Assembly: GCF_000145275.1 (NCBI RefSeq)
Contig: NC_014393.1
Coordinates: 4,092,001 to 4,156,000, forward strand
DNA: 64,000 nucleotides
DNA from: Clostridium cellulovorans 743B
GTDB lineage: Bacteria; Bacillota; Clostridia; Clostridiales; Clostridiaceae
Reading direction: 5' to 3'
This document shows, one piece after another, positions 45,528-55,289 of the stretch (its first letter is position 1; every line of letters begins with the position of its first letter). The notes below the pieces were generated by a model, which saw nothing but the letters and a program-made list of their open reading frames with translations, was not told the origin of the DNA and ran no database searches. A program made the translations under genes and the position numbers.

Positions 45528-45640
45528 TAATTCCTAAGGATTTGGCGACATCTTCATTAGGAGAAGTCTGCTCAAATATATGGAATAAATATCCTATTAA
45601 TGAAAACTTATCTGTTAGCACAACAGGTTAACTTTATATT

Positions 45641-46038
45641 GTCCATATCTTAAAAGTATATATTTTTTCTGCGACTGTACTAAAATTTATTCAACAAAAT
45701 TATTATTGTTATCTTAAAGTTATTAAATTTCAGCATTGCTAATTTAAATCAGCAAAAAAACTTATAGAATAAACAATAAATATGATTATTCGCCAATAGT
45801 AACATAAATCCTTCTACTTATAGTATCATAAATTCTTCTCCTTTAGGAATTGCGGTAGGAACTACAATTAATGATTTCCTACCGCTATTTCACTTTAAAA
45901 TTATTCAATCTAAGTAAAAATATCCACTATGATTTACCCCCAAAACCATCAATTCAATATATTGACCTCTATTTACATATGATTCAAGTAAATTTATTAA
46001 CTATTTTTTCATTTTTAATTTAAGTTTCAATATTTATA
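45641..46038. other. Intergenic with an orphan hairpin
   Basis: About 400 bases without an ORF, between the IS element and the promoter of the surface pectate lyase. It holds the hairpin at 45852-45885, which no longer follows an obvious gene; the IS insertion may have displaced what was upstream. Confidence 0.4.
45852..45885. terminator. Orphan terminator-like hairpin
   Basis: Perfect 10-bp stem GCGGTAGGAA/TTCCTACCGC with a 14-base loop, followed by TATTT on the plus strand. It does not directly follow any gene. Confidence 0.55.
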
Positions 46039-46068
46039 TTGAACTTCAAAAGGATTACATTGTATAAT
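46039..46068 (+). promoter_or_regulatory. Promoter of the surface pectate lyase gene
   Basis: TTGAAC (46039-46044) and TATAAT (46063-46068) with an 18-base spacer, 24 bases before the start codon and just upstream of the AAGGGGG ribosome site. Fits a sigma-A promoter. Confidence 0.55.
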
Positions 46069-46091
46069 ATATCACATAAGGGGGAATTACT

Positions 46092-49000
46092 ATGAAATTT
46101 AAAAATTTTAAGAAAAAATTCTTATCATTATCGTTAACGTTAACGTTAGCTTCGACATTTTTACCTAATTTTGCTCCTGTAACTTATGCGGAGAATGGAA
46201 ACGTTTCGAATATTTCCAATTATGTAGCTTCAGATTGGAACCAAGTAACATTTGGACAAACAACAGACACAGGATATAACAATATCTCAGTAGATGATGC
46301 TAATAAGTCCGTTACTCTTACTGCTGGTACTGCTGATGGTAAACGTACTGGTGGAAAAATAACTGGTTCCCATGATGGAATTTCTTACTACTACACTACA
46401 GTTGATCCTTCAAAGAATTTTGTACTATCAGCTAATGTAAAGGTTAATTTCTTTGCTAAACCAAAATTCGATAAGCAAGAAGGCTTTGGTATTATGGCAA
46501 GAGATGCTATAGGACCAGATAAAAATGCTGATGCTTTTCCATCAAACATGGTTTTAGTTGGCGGATACAGTGGACTTATTCAATCTGTATTTAGAAACAA
46601 CATTGTGGATGCTACTGGCGCTGGCGCTACTATGGAGGATGTAACTAAATTTGGTGATCGTCCAGTAAATGATGGTACTGCTACATATAAATTAACAATG
46701 AAAAAGACAAATACAGGCTATCAAGTAAGCGTTGATGATGGCAAAGAAAAAATATACTATAGACCAAAACAGCTTGAAATACGAGATAAGGATCATGTTT
46801 ATGTTGGATTCTTTGTTGCTCGTGTTGCTTCAATAACAGTTTCAGATATAAACTTCACCACATCAGATGTAGCAACTGATCCACCTGGTGAACCAGAACC
46901 ACCAAAACCTGTAGCACCTTCAATAATTATGACTTCAGCTACTACTACAGGCGATTCAAGCTACAACTTTAATCTTTTATCAAATGTTAATGGCGACATT
47001 AAAATTAAACAAAATGGCACTGAATTATATAAAGGTGCTCTTGATAATAATGCTATTACTAAAAACACAACTTTAGTTTCAGGCGATAATACTTTTGATG
47101 TAGTATTTACTCCTGATAAAACACAAAACATCACAAGCGCTGACCCTATAACCTCTAAGTATGTTGTATCCCTTAAATCTTACGGGACATCAAATGAATC
47201 TATATATGCTTCACCAACAGGTACAGCAGATGGAAAAGGGACTTTAGATTCTCCTACAGATATTTATTCAGCAATCCAATATGTAGGTACTGGCCAAAAA
47301 ATATATTTAATTGGTGGAACCTATGATTTAAAAGCTCCTATAAACATCAGCAAGAGTAACAGTGGAACTTATGATACTCCAAAAGTTTTAACTGCTTATA
47401 ATCAAGAAAAACCTGTACTTAACTTTAGTAGTTCTGGTGGCTTTGTTGCTGGCGGTGATTATTGGAATATAAGCAATATCGATGTTACAAACACTGTGGC
47501 AACAGGCTTTAAGGTTTCAGGAAATCACAATGTTATATATAAATTGAATGCATATAAAAACGGTGATACTGGTATTCAAATAAGCGGAAATGCTAATGAT
47601 AAAATAGATAAATGGCCTTCTTATAATCTTTTGTTAGATTGTACATCTCACGATAACATAGACGCATCACAAAATAATGCTGACGGCTTTGCAGCAAAAC
47701 TTACTTGTGGCGTAGGTAATGTTCTTAGAGGCTGTATTGCCTATAGCAATTGCGACGATGGTTACGATTTATATTCAAAACTTGAAACAGGTCCAATCGG
47801 TGCAGTAACCATAGAAAACTCTATCGCTTATGGAAATGGAGTTCTTTCAGATGGTACTAGAACCTTAGGAGATGGAAATGGCTTCAAAATGGGTGGTGAA
47901 GGTCTTCCAGTTAAACACGTTTTAAGAAACAGTCTTGCTTTCAATAACTTCAGCGATGGTATTACAAGTAACTCTGACCCTGCTGTAACCTTTGAAAATT
48001 GTACATCCTTTAACAATGGAAAAGTTAATTTTAATTTACAATACTTCAATAGTGCTATTCCTCAGTTTACTGCTAATAATAATCTTTCATTTAAAACTAC
48101 TGCTGCTTTAGCAGATAACATACCAGATACAAATTTAAATGACAGTAATTATTTTTATAACGGTACAGATTCTCAAAATAAGAGTGGCGAAAAACTTTTA
48201 GCATCAGACTTTAAGAGTCTTGAAGCACCTAAATTAATTGAAAGAAATGCTGATGGAAGCATAATTCAAGGAAACTTTATGATGCTTGCAGATAACTCTA
48301 GTATTCTAGGGGGAGCTGATTTATCAGATTTCTCAAATATAACGGCAGTACCAGGAACTCCTGGAATACCAGACAGTGCTGCTCCACGAGCGCCATTTGT
48401 ATATAATCAAGCTAACGGAATCTGCGATATTCCTGTCCATAATGCTAAATTAGCTCCAAGTATAGTTAAATTTAATAATGGTAACTTTATAGTTACTATT
48501 ATTAATTCTATATTTGCTGATGCAAAAACTGGTGTTAAACTTCAAAAAGCTGCTCCTACTGTTTCAGAAGCTACACTAAAGAGTAGCATACCAAATACAT
48601 TAAAATTAATATTAGACATTTTTGATTTAAACTTATATATCAATGGATCTGAAGTTCATGCTTTAGCAGAGCCTATAACATATACAATAAAGGTAGATGC
48701 AAAAGCTTTAAACAATGTTGATACAAAGAACCTTGCACTTTATTCTTTTAATAAAGACACAAACAAATGGGAATTTGTATCTGATGCTGTATATGATAAC
48801 AAATTATCAGAAATCACAGTAAAAACACCTCATTTAAGCACCTTTGCTATAATGGAAAAAGTATCACAAAATACCGTTGTTACAAATACAGATCCTACTG
48901 GTAATAACAACGATAATACTAATACTAATACTAATACTAATACTAATACTAATAACGATAATACTAGCACTACTAATACTGCTCAACTTCTTCCTCAAAC

Positions 49001-49106
49001 AGGCTCTAGCATTGATACAAATGTACTTATTGGCTTAGGTATGATTATATCTGCTTTAGGTGTTATAACTTTAATATCTTTAAAAAATAGAAAAGAGAAT
49101 GCTTAA
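46092..49106 (+). CDS. LPQTG-anchored pectate lyase, PL9-type beta-helix
   Basis: 1004 residues. Signal peptide 1-33 (ending TYAEN). A beta-sandwich module (about 35-260) is probably carbohydrate-binding. A right-handed beta-helix (about 370-640) has PL9 features: DCTSHDNIDASQNNADGFAA, then KLTCGVGNVLRGCIAYSNCD and DGYDLYSK. The catalytic Lys is probably K536, with nearby Asp residues for calcium. After a C-terminal domain comes an Asn/Thr linker coded by ACTAAT repeats, and a sortase signal (LLPQTG, membrane helix, KNRKEN). It should cut pectate by beta-elimination while bound to the cell wall. Strong promoter visible. Confidence 0.9.
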   Translation: MKFKNFKKKFLSLSLTLTLASTFLPNFAPVTYAENGNVSNISNYVASDWNQVTFGQTTDTGYNNISVDDANKSVTLTAGTADGKRTGGKITGSHDGISYYYTTVDPSKNFVLSANVKVNFFAKPKFDKQEGFGIMARDAIGPDKNADAFPSNMVLVGGYSGLIQSVFRNNIVDATGAGATMEDVTKFGDRPVNDGTATYKLTMKKTNTGYQVSVDDGKEKIYYRPKQLEIRDKDHVYVGFFVARVASITVSDINFTTSDVATDPPGEPEPPKPVAPSIIMTSATTTGDSSYNFNLLSNVNGDIKIKQNGTELYKGALDNNAITKNTTLVSGDNTFDVVFTPDKTQNITSADPITSKYVVSLKSYGTSNESIYASPTGTADGKGTLDSPTDIYSAIQYVGTGQKIYLIGGTYDLKAPINISKSNSGTYDTPKVLTAYNQEKPVLNFSSSGGFVAGGDYWNISNIDVTNTVATGFKVSGNHNVIYKLNAYKNGDTGIQISGNANDKIDKWPSYNLLLDCTSHDNIDASQNNADGFAAKLTCGVGNVLRGCIAYSNCDDGYDLYSKLETGPIGAVTIENSIAYGNGVLSDGTRTLGDGNGFKMGGEGLPVKHVLRNSLAFNNFSDGITSNSDPAVTFENCTSFNNGKVNFNLQYFNSAIPQFTANNNLSFKTTAALADNIPDTNLNDSNYFYNGTDSQNKSGEKLLASDFKSLEAPKLIERNADGSIIQGNFMMLADNSSILGGADLSDFSNITAVPGTPGIPDSAAPRAPFVYNQANGICDIPVHNAKLAPSIVKFNNGNFIVTIINSIFADAKTGVKLQKAAPTVSEATLKSSIPNTLKLILDIFDLNLYINGSEVHALAEPITYTIKVDAKALNNVDTKNLALYSFNKDTNKWEFVSDAVYDNKLSEITVKTPHLSTFAIMEKVSQNTVVTNTDPTGNNNDNTNTNTNTNTNTNNDNTSTTNTAQLLPQTGSSIDTNVLIGLGMIISALGVITLISLKNRKENA
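48913..48972 (+). repeat. In-frame hexanucleotide tandem repeat in the wall linker
   Basis: Tandem ACTAAT units (about six) within a longer AAT/ACT-rich stretch code for the Asn-Thr linker before LPQTG. Unit length is a multiple of three, so slippage would change linker length without a frameshift. Confidence 0.7.
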
Positions 49107-49258
49107 TAATTAAAAGGTATACCTTATTTCACTTACCTATAAAAATGATTAATTTATACTATGATTTAGACTGATACCAGTTAAACTCCTAATAACTTCT
49201 TATTACCGTCAACAAAAATAAAATTGATTAATCATTTATTATTAAGCACTACAATAAA

Positions 49259-49295
49259 GGCATAGAACCTTAAAAAACTTAGGGTTCTATGCCTC
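49259..49295 (+). terminator. Terminator of the surface pectate lyase gene
   Basis: Perfect 12-bp stem AGGCATAGAACC/GGTTCTATGCCT with a 13-base loop, followed by CTCTTTTATAATT. It lies 153 bases after the stop. Confidence 0.7.
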
Positions 49296-49620
49296 TCTTT
49301 TATAATTGGACCACACTATATAGTTATGTTTTTTAGTTTTCCATACTCTTGACTTTTTTAATATGACTTGAATAAATCCTAGACTAAACCTTACTGTTTA
49401 TGATAGAATTTGCTATAATAAAACTTATGTATTTTTATGGTATATAATGTAAATAAAAAACTTAATTAGAAATTCTCAACAAGCTACTAAAGGAAAAATG
49501 CAAGATTAACTTAGCTTTATGCTAAAGTTGCAATCAATAGAAAATAAATTTATCTCTATACTAAAGCAAAGATTGAAATAAAAACTCTAATATACTAGTA
49601 TTCCTTAAGGAGGGACATAA
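49296..49620. other. Intergenic upstream of the histidine kinase
   Basis: About 325 AT-rich bases with no ORF or recognised riboswitch. A small TTTAGC/GCTAAA hairpin occurs near 49512-49527; it is too short to interpret. Confidence 0.35.
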
Positions 49621-50475
49621 ATGTCATTTAAAAGGCAAGCACCAAAAATGTCTAAAATAATATTAGTATCTATATTTTTGAACCTAATACAAGTTATTTT
49701 TATAACATTATTTATATATTATAAACATAGCAATCCATATATCGTTGAAGGAAATTTTATTATTTATTCAATTGCAATAAGTATAGGTTTTAATAGCATT
49801 ATTACTGGAATCATATTTTATAATCTTTTATTTAAGAAAGGTAACAATAATTTAATAGATACAATAAGTCATCTGGAAGCGCTTAATAAAACCCTAAGAA
49901 CTCAAAGACATGATTATTTAAATCATATTCAGGTTATTTATTCTTTGATGGAACTTGAGGAATATGATGAAGCAAGGAACTATATAGAACCTGTTTATAA
50001 AGATATAATAAGAGTTAGTAAAGCATTAAAAACTTCAAAACCAGCAGTAAATGCTCTTCTCCAATCCAAGCTACAGATGGCAGAAAAAAATGAAATAGAC
50101 ATGGAATTAGAAATAAAAAGTGATTTAGAAAATCTCAATATGGAACCTTGGGAATTTTGCAGAGTTATTGGAAACATAATCGATAATGCTATATTTGCAT
50201 TAAAGCAAAAACCTACTAATAGATATATGTTTGTTGAATTTGCAGAAACTATGCAAAACCTTATAATCAATATCTCGAATAATGGTGATCCTATTCCTAA
50301 AGAAATAATAAATAGAATATTCGAAGAAGGTTTTACTACTAAGGGATCTAAAGGTGATGGCATGGGACTCGCTATAGTAAAGGAACTTATTGAAACCTTC
50401 CATGGTACAATAACTGTTACCTCAAACGATCAACGAACTTCCTTTGAAATAGTTTTTCCTAAACATCATATATAA
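49621..50475 (+). CDS. Sensor histidine kinase, GHKL/Spo0B type
   Basis: 284 residues. Two membrane helices (about 13-33 and 46-70) with almost no extracytoplasmic loop. H-box LRTQRHDYLNHIQ (phosphorylated His97) of the CitA/DcuS/NatK kind, then N-box EFCRVIGNIIDNAIFAL and G-box GSKGDGMGLAIVKEL. The short membrane part suggests it senses a membrane or intramembrane cue. No response regulator is adjacent; the LytTR regulator at 54544-55287 is a candidate partner. Confidence 0.88.
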   Translation: MSFKRQAPKMSKIILVSIFLNLIQVIFITLFIYYKHSNPYIVEGNFIIYSIAISIGFNSIITGIIFYNLLFKKGNNNLIDTISHLEALNKTLRTQRHDYLNHIQVIYSLMELEEYDEARNYIEPVYKDIIRVSKALKTSKPAVNALLQSKLQMAEKNEIDMELEIKSDLENLNMEPWEFCRVIGNIIDNAIFALKQKPTNRYMFVEFAETMQNLIINISNNGDPIPKEIINRIFEEGFTTKGSKGDGMGLAIVKELIETFHGTITVTSNDQRTSFEIVFPKHHI

Positions 50476-50478
50476 ATT

Positions 50479-50558
50479 AGGGAAGCTTATTTTGATATCA
50501 CCTATAAATAATTAGGTGTATCTAACCTTTGAGGTTTACTCAACTTTTAAGCTTCCCT
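50479..50558. terminator. Branched stem structure between convergent genes, probable terminator
   Basis: Outer 10-bp stem AGGGAAGCTT/AAGCTTCCCT encloses two perfect smaller hairpins, CACCTA/TAGGTG and AACCT/AGGTT, giving a three-way-junction-like fold. It lies four bases after the kinase stop and before the convergent permease. Neither strand has a long T run. Confidence 0.55.
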
Positions 50559-50684
50559 TAAAATTCAATCATATAAATTCCATTATTTAAAGTTCATGAA
50601 AATCCTATGGATATATTGAAAAATCGATATAGTCTTAGAATTTTGATTAAAATTTATATATTAATTATGGTATATTACATATTC

Positions 50685-52082
50685 TTATACTCTGTCCTTT
50701 TCGCTATTTTCATTTTGAAGTAAGCTATGCTTTCTTCCATAAGTAAAGTATACTATCAGTCCTATAATAAGCCATATGATAAAACCAATCCAAGTTTTCA
50801 AATGTAATCTTGATAGTAATGCAAGACAGCATAATATAGTTATTACAGGAATATATGGTACTCCTGGGCATCTAAAAACTCTTTTAAAGTTAGGCATAGT
50901 TTTTCTCAAACGAATAACTGAAAGAGAAACTACTATAAAACCTAATAAAGTACCAATACTCAAAAATTGTACAATAGTATCAAGAGGTAAAAAGCCAGCT
51001 ATTATAGCTGCTACAGTGCCTGTTATTATTGTAGAAATATATGGTGTTTTATGTGTTGAATGAATTTTTGAAAAGTACTTTGGCAATAGACCATCTCTTG
51101 ACATACCCATAAATACTCTCACTTGACCATACAAAACAGCTAACAGTGTAGACATCATTCCAATTATTGCTCCAGTTCCGACTAAAGCTGATCCCCAATT
51201 TATACCTACCCTTGCTAAAGCGCCTGGCACTGCGTTTTCAGGAATTATTTCTTGAAAAGGTACCATGCCAGTAAGCACAAATGCAACAGCAACGTACAAT
51301 AAACTTACAACTGTTAAACACATTATTAGTCCTAAAGGAATATCTCTTTCAGGATTTTTTGCTTCTTCTGCTGAAGTAGAAATAGCATCAAAGCCTATAT
51401 ACGAGAAAAATATAGTTGATGCGCCTGCAAATATACCCTTCCATCCATATGGGTTAAATGGCTTGTAGTTAGATACATCAATATGCATCATTCCAAGAAC
51501 TATAAATAAAAGAATTATTGCTATTTTAACTCCAACAATTATATTGTTTACCTTGGCACTTTCTCGCATTCCGTAACATAAAAGTATTGTAATTAGTGCA
51601 ATTATAAGTACAGCAGGTAAATCAATAATCCCACCATTACTTGGAGATGCACTTATTGCTTTTGGGATAGTTATCCCGAAACTCTTCATCACACCTAAAA
51701 AAGTCCCAGACCATCCTGATGCAACTGCACTACACGCAACTAAATATTCAGCTGTTAAACACCACCCAATAATTACTGCTACAATTTCACCAAAAGTTAT
51801 GTACGCATAAGAATAAGTACTGCCTGCAACTGGGAACATTGTTGCAAGTTCTGAATAACATAGCCCACAAAAGCATGCTACTATTGCTGCTAAAATAAAA
51901 GAAACAATAACAGCAGGCCCTGCTGCATGTGCGCCTTCTCCTGTAGCAACAAATATACCAACACCAACAACTGCGCCGATTCCTAAAGCACCAATATCTT
52001 TTGCAGTTAGATTTTTCTTTAGGGATGTTTTTTCAATTCCCTCAAGTATTTGTTCAGTGGTTTTCTTTTTCCAAATGTTCAT
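50685..52082 (-). CDS. APC-family amino acid permease, YhdG/CAT-like
   Basis: 465 residues with about 12 membrane helices. The first helix has GALGIGAVVGVGIFVATGEGA, and EAKNPERDIPLGLIMCL follows helix six, both typical of cationic-amino-acid-type APC transporters. Cytoplasmic start MNIWKKKTTEQIL. It probably imports or exchanges an amino acid; specificity cannot be read. AGGAGG-like site present. Confidence 0.9.
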   Translation of the reverse strand: MNIWKKKTTEQILEGIEKTSLKKNLTAKDIGALGIGAVVGVGIFVATGEGAHAAGPAVIVSFILAAIVACFCGLCYSELATMFPVAGSTYSYAYITFGEIVAVIIGWCLTAEYLVACSAVASGWSGTFLGVMKSFGITIPKAISASPSNGGIIDLPAVLIIALITILLCYGMRESAKVNNIIVGVKIAIILLFIVLGMMHIDVSNYKPFNPYGWKGIFAGASTIFFSYIGFDAISTSAEEAKNPERDIPLGLIMCLTVVSLLYVAVAFVLTGMVPFQEIIPENAVPGALARVGINWGSALVGTGAIIGMMSTLLAVLYGQVRVFMGMSRDGLLPKYFSKIHSTHKTPYISTIITGTVAAIIAGFLPLDTIVQFLSIGTLLGFIVVSLSVIRLRKTMPNFKRVFRCPGVPYIPVITILCCLALLSRLHLKTWIGFIIWLIIGLIVYFTYGRKHSLLQNENSEKDRV

Positions 52083-52487
52083 ACTTCCTCCTTAGTAAAT
52101 TAAAATAACATTTTTATTAAATGTTATCTTTAAACTTTGTAAATACTTAAATATTATAAGTATTTGATATTCACTTTACAAGAAACCCAATAATTTACCA
52201 ATTGTTAAAAATCATATCATTTATATCTTAAGTGTTACCCTTTTCAAAAAAAATTAATTATTAACTGTATATCTGATAAAATTATTTATAATTAAATATA
52301 AAATCCTTAATTGTATAACTAAAGAAACCAAACATGACATTTCAGCTTCAAAAGTGTATAACTTAGAACTTTTCTATTATTTCTCTTTATAATTAGTCTT
52401 ATTATACTTATATAGAGTTCCTAAAAAATGTTTTATCTATCAATGTTAGATGATGGAATTCTTTAATGAGGAGGGAGGTATAAAAAT
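52083..52487. other. Divergent intergenic region
   Basis: About 405 bases between the permease and nfeD. It should hold both promoters but no convincing pair stands out. No riboswitch motif seen. Confidence 0.35.
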
Positions 52488-52979
52488 ATGGGCGCATTTT
52501 TACCAGATATCACAGTTCTAACAATTATTCTTTTATTAGTAGGCTTTGGGCTGGTATTTTTAGAAATGCACATTCCAGGTTTTGGAGTTCCAGGAATTCT
52601 AGGAACTATATGTTTGGTACTGGCAGTAGTATTAACAGCACAAAACTTCGGTCAGGCACTAGTTATGTCTTTAGCAATTTTAGCTGTACTGGGTGCTATG
52701 CTCGGTGTGGTTCTAACATTTTTTACGAAAGGGAAGCTGTTTAAACCGTTGATACTGTCAGATGAACAAAAGAAAGAGCATGGATATATTAGTTCCTCAG
52801 ATTTAGATTACTTACTAGGAAAAACCGGAATTGCAATTACAGATCTAAGACCAGCGGGCTCTGTAGATATAGGCGGGGTTAAGTTTGATGTAATCTCTAA
52901 TGGAGAATATATTTCTAAAGGTACTAAGGTTGAAATATTTAAAGTCAACGGAGTAAAATTATTAGTTAAGAAAGCTTAA
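52488..52979 (+). CDS. NfeD-like membrane protein
   Basis: 163 residues. Hydrophobic N-terminal part with LLLVGFGLVFLEMHIPGFGV and GILGTICLVLAVVL, typical of NfeD, and a C-terminal OB-fold domain (about 105-163: GKTGIAITDLRPAGSVDIGG ... GTKVEIFKVNGVKLLVKK). It is the short form without the serine protease domain. NfeD proteins partner flotillins; floA follows by 57 bases. Confidence 0.92.
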   Translation: MGAFLPDITVLTIILLLVGFGLVFLEMHIPGFGVPGILGTICLVLAVVLTAQNFGQALVMSLAILAVLGAMLGVVLTFFTKGKLFKPLILSDEQKKEHGYISSSDLDYLLGKTGIAITDLRPAGSVDIGGVKFDVISNGEYISKGTKVEIFKVNGVKLLVKKA

Positions 52980-53036
52980 ACTATAAATTGATTTCTAAAA
53001 TCATATATAAGATAGTTAATTAAAGGAGAGATTATT

Positions 53037-54035
53037 ATGAGTCCTGATCTTATAATTAAAGTAGTCATAATTATTGTTGTTGTAGTATCCTTATTTTCAG
53101 TATTTGCCACACTTGTGCCAGTTGGATTATGGATATCCTCTTTAGCAGCAAATGTTCAAGTAAGTATATTCAATTTAATCGGTATGAGGTTGAGAAGAGT
53201 TGTACCTTCTAAAATAGTAATTCCACTTATAAAATCAACAAAGGCTGGTATGGGACTTACTGTTAACCAATTAGAAGCTCACTATTTAGCCGGTGGTAAT
53301 GTAGATAACGTGGTGAATGCTTTGATTGCAGCCCATAGAGCTGACATAGACCTACAATTTGAAAAAGCAGCTGCTATTGATTTAGCAGGTAGAGACGTTT
53401 TAGAAGCAGTTAAAATGAGTGTTAATCCAAGAGTAATTGAAACACCGAACGTTTCAGCCGTTGCTAAAGACGGTATAGAACTTCTAGTTAAAGCTAGAGT
53501 TACTGTTAGAGCAAATCTTGAAAGATTAGTCGGTGGTGCTGGAGAAGCGACTATTTTAGCCAGAGTTGGTGAAGGTATAGTAACTACTGTTGGTTCTTCT
53601 AATAGCCATAAAATCGTATTAGAAAATCCAGATGCCATTTCAAAAACTGTATTAAACAAAGGCTTAGATGCTGGTACTGCCTTTGAAATCTTATCCATAG
53701 ATATAGCTGACGTAGATGTAGGCAGAAATATAGGAGCTCAACTTCAAACCCTTCAAGCAGAAGCTGATAAGAACATAGCTCAAGCTAAGGCTGAAGAAAG
53801 AAGAGCAATGGCTGTAGCTAAGGAACAAGAAATGAGAGCTGCCGTTGTAGAAGCTGAAGCTGAAGTACCAAGAGCTATGGCTTATGCCCTTAGAGAAGGA
53901 AAGCTTGGAATAATGGACTATTATGATATGCAAAATGTTATTGCAGACACAAATATGAGAAGTTCAATTTCTAATGCTGGAAGTAAGACTCAAAGTGTAA
54001 CTCCTGATGATAAAGAAAAAAAAGATAGAAAGTAA
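53037..54035 (+). CDS. floA: Flotillin-like protein FloA
   Basis: 332 residues. N-terminal membrane hairpin (about 5-45), then the SPFH domain with RLRRVVPSKIVIPLIKSTKA, AAAIDLAGRDVLEAVKMSVN, GGAGEATILARVGEGIVTTV and IDIADVDVGRNIGAQLQTLQ, ending in a Glu/Ala-rich coiled coil and GIMDYYDMQNVIADT. It organises membrane microdomains with NfeD. Followed by an unknown protein and a LytTR regulator in the same direction. Confidence 0.95.
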   Translation: MSPDLIIKVVIIIVVVVSLFSVFATLVPVGLWISSLAANVQVSIFNLIGMRLRRVVPSKIVIPLIKSTKAGMGLTVNQLEAHYLAGGNVDNVVNALIAAHRADIDLQFEKAAAIDLAGRDVLEAVKMSVNPRVIETPNVSAVAKDGIELLVKARVTVRANLERLVGGAGEATILARVGEGIVTTVGSSNSHKIVLENPDAISKTVLNKGLDAGTAFEILSIDIADVDVGRNIGAQLQTLQAEADKNIAQAKAEERRAMAVAKEQEMRAAVVEAEAEVPRAMAYALREGKLGIMDYYDMQNVIADTNMRSSISNAGSKTQSVTPDDKEKKDRK

Positions 54036-54056
54036 TCTTTTAGGAGTGTGAAAACT

Positions 54057-54524
54057 ATGAAATATAACGATGCTTTCGACATCTTAAAAAATGTTTCAAA
54101 AGGTCTGAAAGATTCTAATTTTGTATCAGAAAAGTTTGAAAAAAATGATCTTTTCAACATTGCTAAGGAAGCTTATTTAAATACTACTGCTAATACAAAA
54201 GTTTATCCACAATATAAAAAATATAATCAACATAATAGGTCTGTTCCTATAGATGTTATTGATTCTTTTAATAGTGACACTGTAAATAGCGAACCTCTTA
54301 ATGATGAGTCTATGAATAGTGATTCTATGAACAATATCGTCACAAAGGAGGATAACTCAAATATTGATTATAATAGTAAAAAACAATACACTTCTTCAAA
54401 TCCACAAGGATTGCTAGATTCTATTGCTGAAGAACTAACCCCTACAAAACTTCAGCAAGCCATTGTCCTTTCTGAAATAGTTGGAAAACCAAGAAGTAAA
54501 ACTAGAAAAAAAAGAAGATTTTAA
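54057..54524 (+). CDS. Uncharacterised protein of the nfeD-floA operon
   Basis: 155 residues from the ATG at 54057 (AGGAG ten bases upstream; the GTG at 54048 is too close to that site). Hydrophilic, with a low-complexity Asn/Asp/Ser-rich middle (SDTVNSEPLNDESMNSDSMN), then a conserved-looking C-terminus (ELTPTKLQQAIVLSEIVGKP) and a basic tail (RSKTRKKRRF). No membrane segment. 21 bases after floA and 19 before the regulator, so part of this transcript. The C-terminus may bind nucleic acid or a partner; no family recognised. Confidence 0.7.
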   Translation: MKYNDAFDILKNVSKGLKDSNFVSEKFEKNDLFNIAKEAYLNTTANTKVYPQYKKYNQHNRSVPIDVIDSFNSDTVNSEPLNDESMNSDSMNNIVTKEDNSNIDYNSKKQYTSSNPQGLLDSIAEELTPTKLQQAIVLSEIVGKPRSKTRKKRRF

Positions 54525-54543
54525 AGTTTAGGAGAATCCTACA

Positions 54544-55287
54544 ATGAATATAAAAGTGCTTATAGTCGATGATGAACAAGGAATGAGAACCATAATAAAA
54601 AAAGTATTAACTAAATCCGGTGGTTTTGAAGTTATCGGTGATACGGATAATGGTGAAGAAGCTATAAGCATATTCAAAGAGCATCGCCCAGAGGTGGTGT
54701 TCTTTGATATTGAAATGCCCGGCTTTAATGGCATCGATTGTGCCAAGATACTAACAGATATAGATCCAAAGACCATAGTTATTTTTGCAACAGCTCATCA
54801 AGAATATATGTCCGATGCATTTCAGTTATATGCTTTTGATTATTTAATTAAACCATTTAAAATAGAAAGAATACTTCAAACTTTAGATAGGATAAAAAGC
54901 CTAAATAGACCAAGTAATAATGATGGTATAGACAAAATTATAAAACATGAAAAGGGTCTTGATAAGCTTATGATAAAAAGTAAGGAAGGCATAAGCTTTG
55001 TGGATACGACAGAGATAGTATTAATACAAAGAGAAGACAGTTCTACTGTTATATATACTAAAACAGATAGCTTCACTACCTCTATTTCTTTATCTGAAAT
55101 AGAAGAAAAGCTAGAGCATCCTCAATTCTTTAGAAGTCACAAATCGTACATTATCAATCTATCCTTGATTACAAAAATTTATCCTTATGGAAGATGGACA
55201 TACGTAGTTAAACTGAAGAATACAGAAAAGGATGCACTACTTACTCATGAAAAGTATGAAGAAATAAAGAAACTCTTTAGTATATAA
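54544..55287 (+). CDS. LytTR-type response regulator
   Basis: 247 residues. Receiver domain with VLIVDDEQGM, phosphorylated Asp55 in VFFDIEMPG, and FDYLIKPF near 105; then a LytTR DNA-binding domain (about 145-247: FVDTTEIVLIQREDSSTVIY, FFRSHKSYIINLSLITKIY). Last gene of the nfeD operon, which has no kinase; the GHKL kinase at 49621-50475 is a plausible partner. A decayed homologous fragment occurs at 61089-61178. Confidence 0.93.
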   Translation: MNIKVLIVDDEQGMRTIIKKVLTKSGGFEVIGDTDNGEEAISIFKEHRPEVVFFDIEMPGFNGIDCAKILTDIDPKTIVIFATAHQEYMSDAFQLYAFDYLIKPFKIERILQTLDRIKSLNRPSNNDGIDKIIKHEKGLDKLMIKSKEGISFVDTTEIVLIQREDSSTVIYTKTDSFTTSISLSEIEEKLEHPQFFRSHKSYIINLSLITKIYPYGRWTYVVKLKNTEKDALLTHEKYEEIKKLFSI

Positions 55288-55289
55288 AA

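Larger units (their letters stand above)
44465..45632 (+). mobile_element. IS982-family insertion sequence, apparently complete
   Basis: One intact transposase flanked by imperfect terminal inverted repeats: TTAACTCGTTGTGCTA at 44469-44484 and the complement of TTAACCTGTTGTGCTA at 45616-45631 (14 of 16 match). The 8-mer TTTATATT lies on both sides (44457-44464 and 45633-45640) and may be the target duplication, though it is AT-rich. Exact ends are uncertain by a few bases. It inserted upstream of the J/TPR gene. Confidence 0.8.

Noticed and set aside
48913..48972. CRISPR-like tandem repeat
   Set aside because: The hexamers are in frame within the linker of a wall protein and lack spacers.
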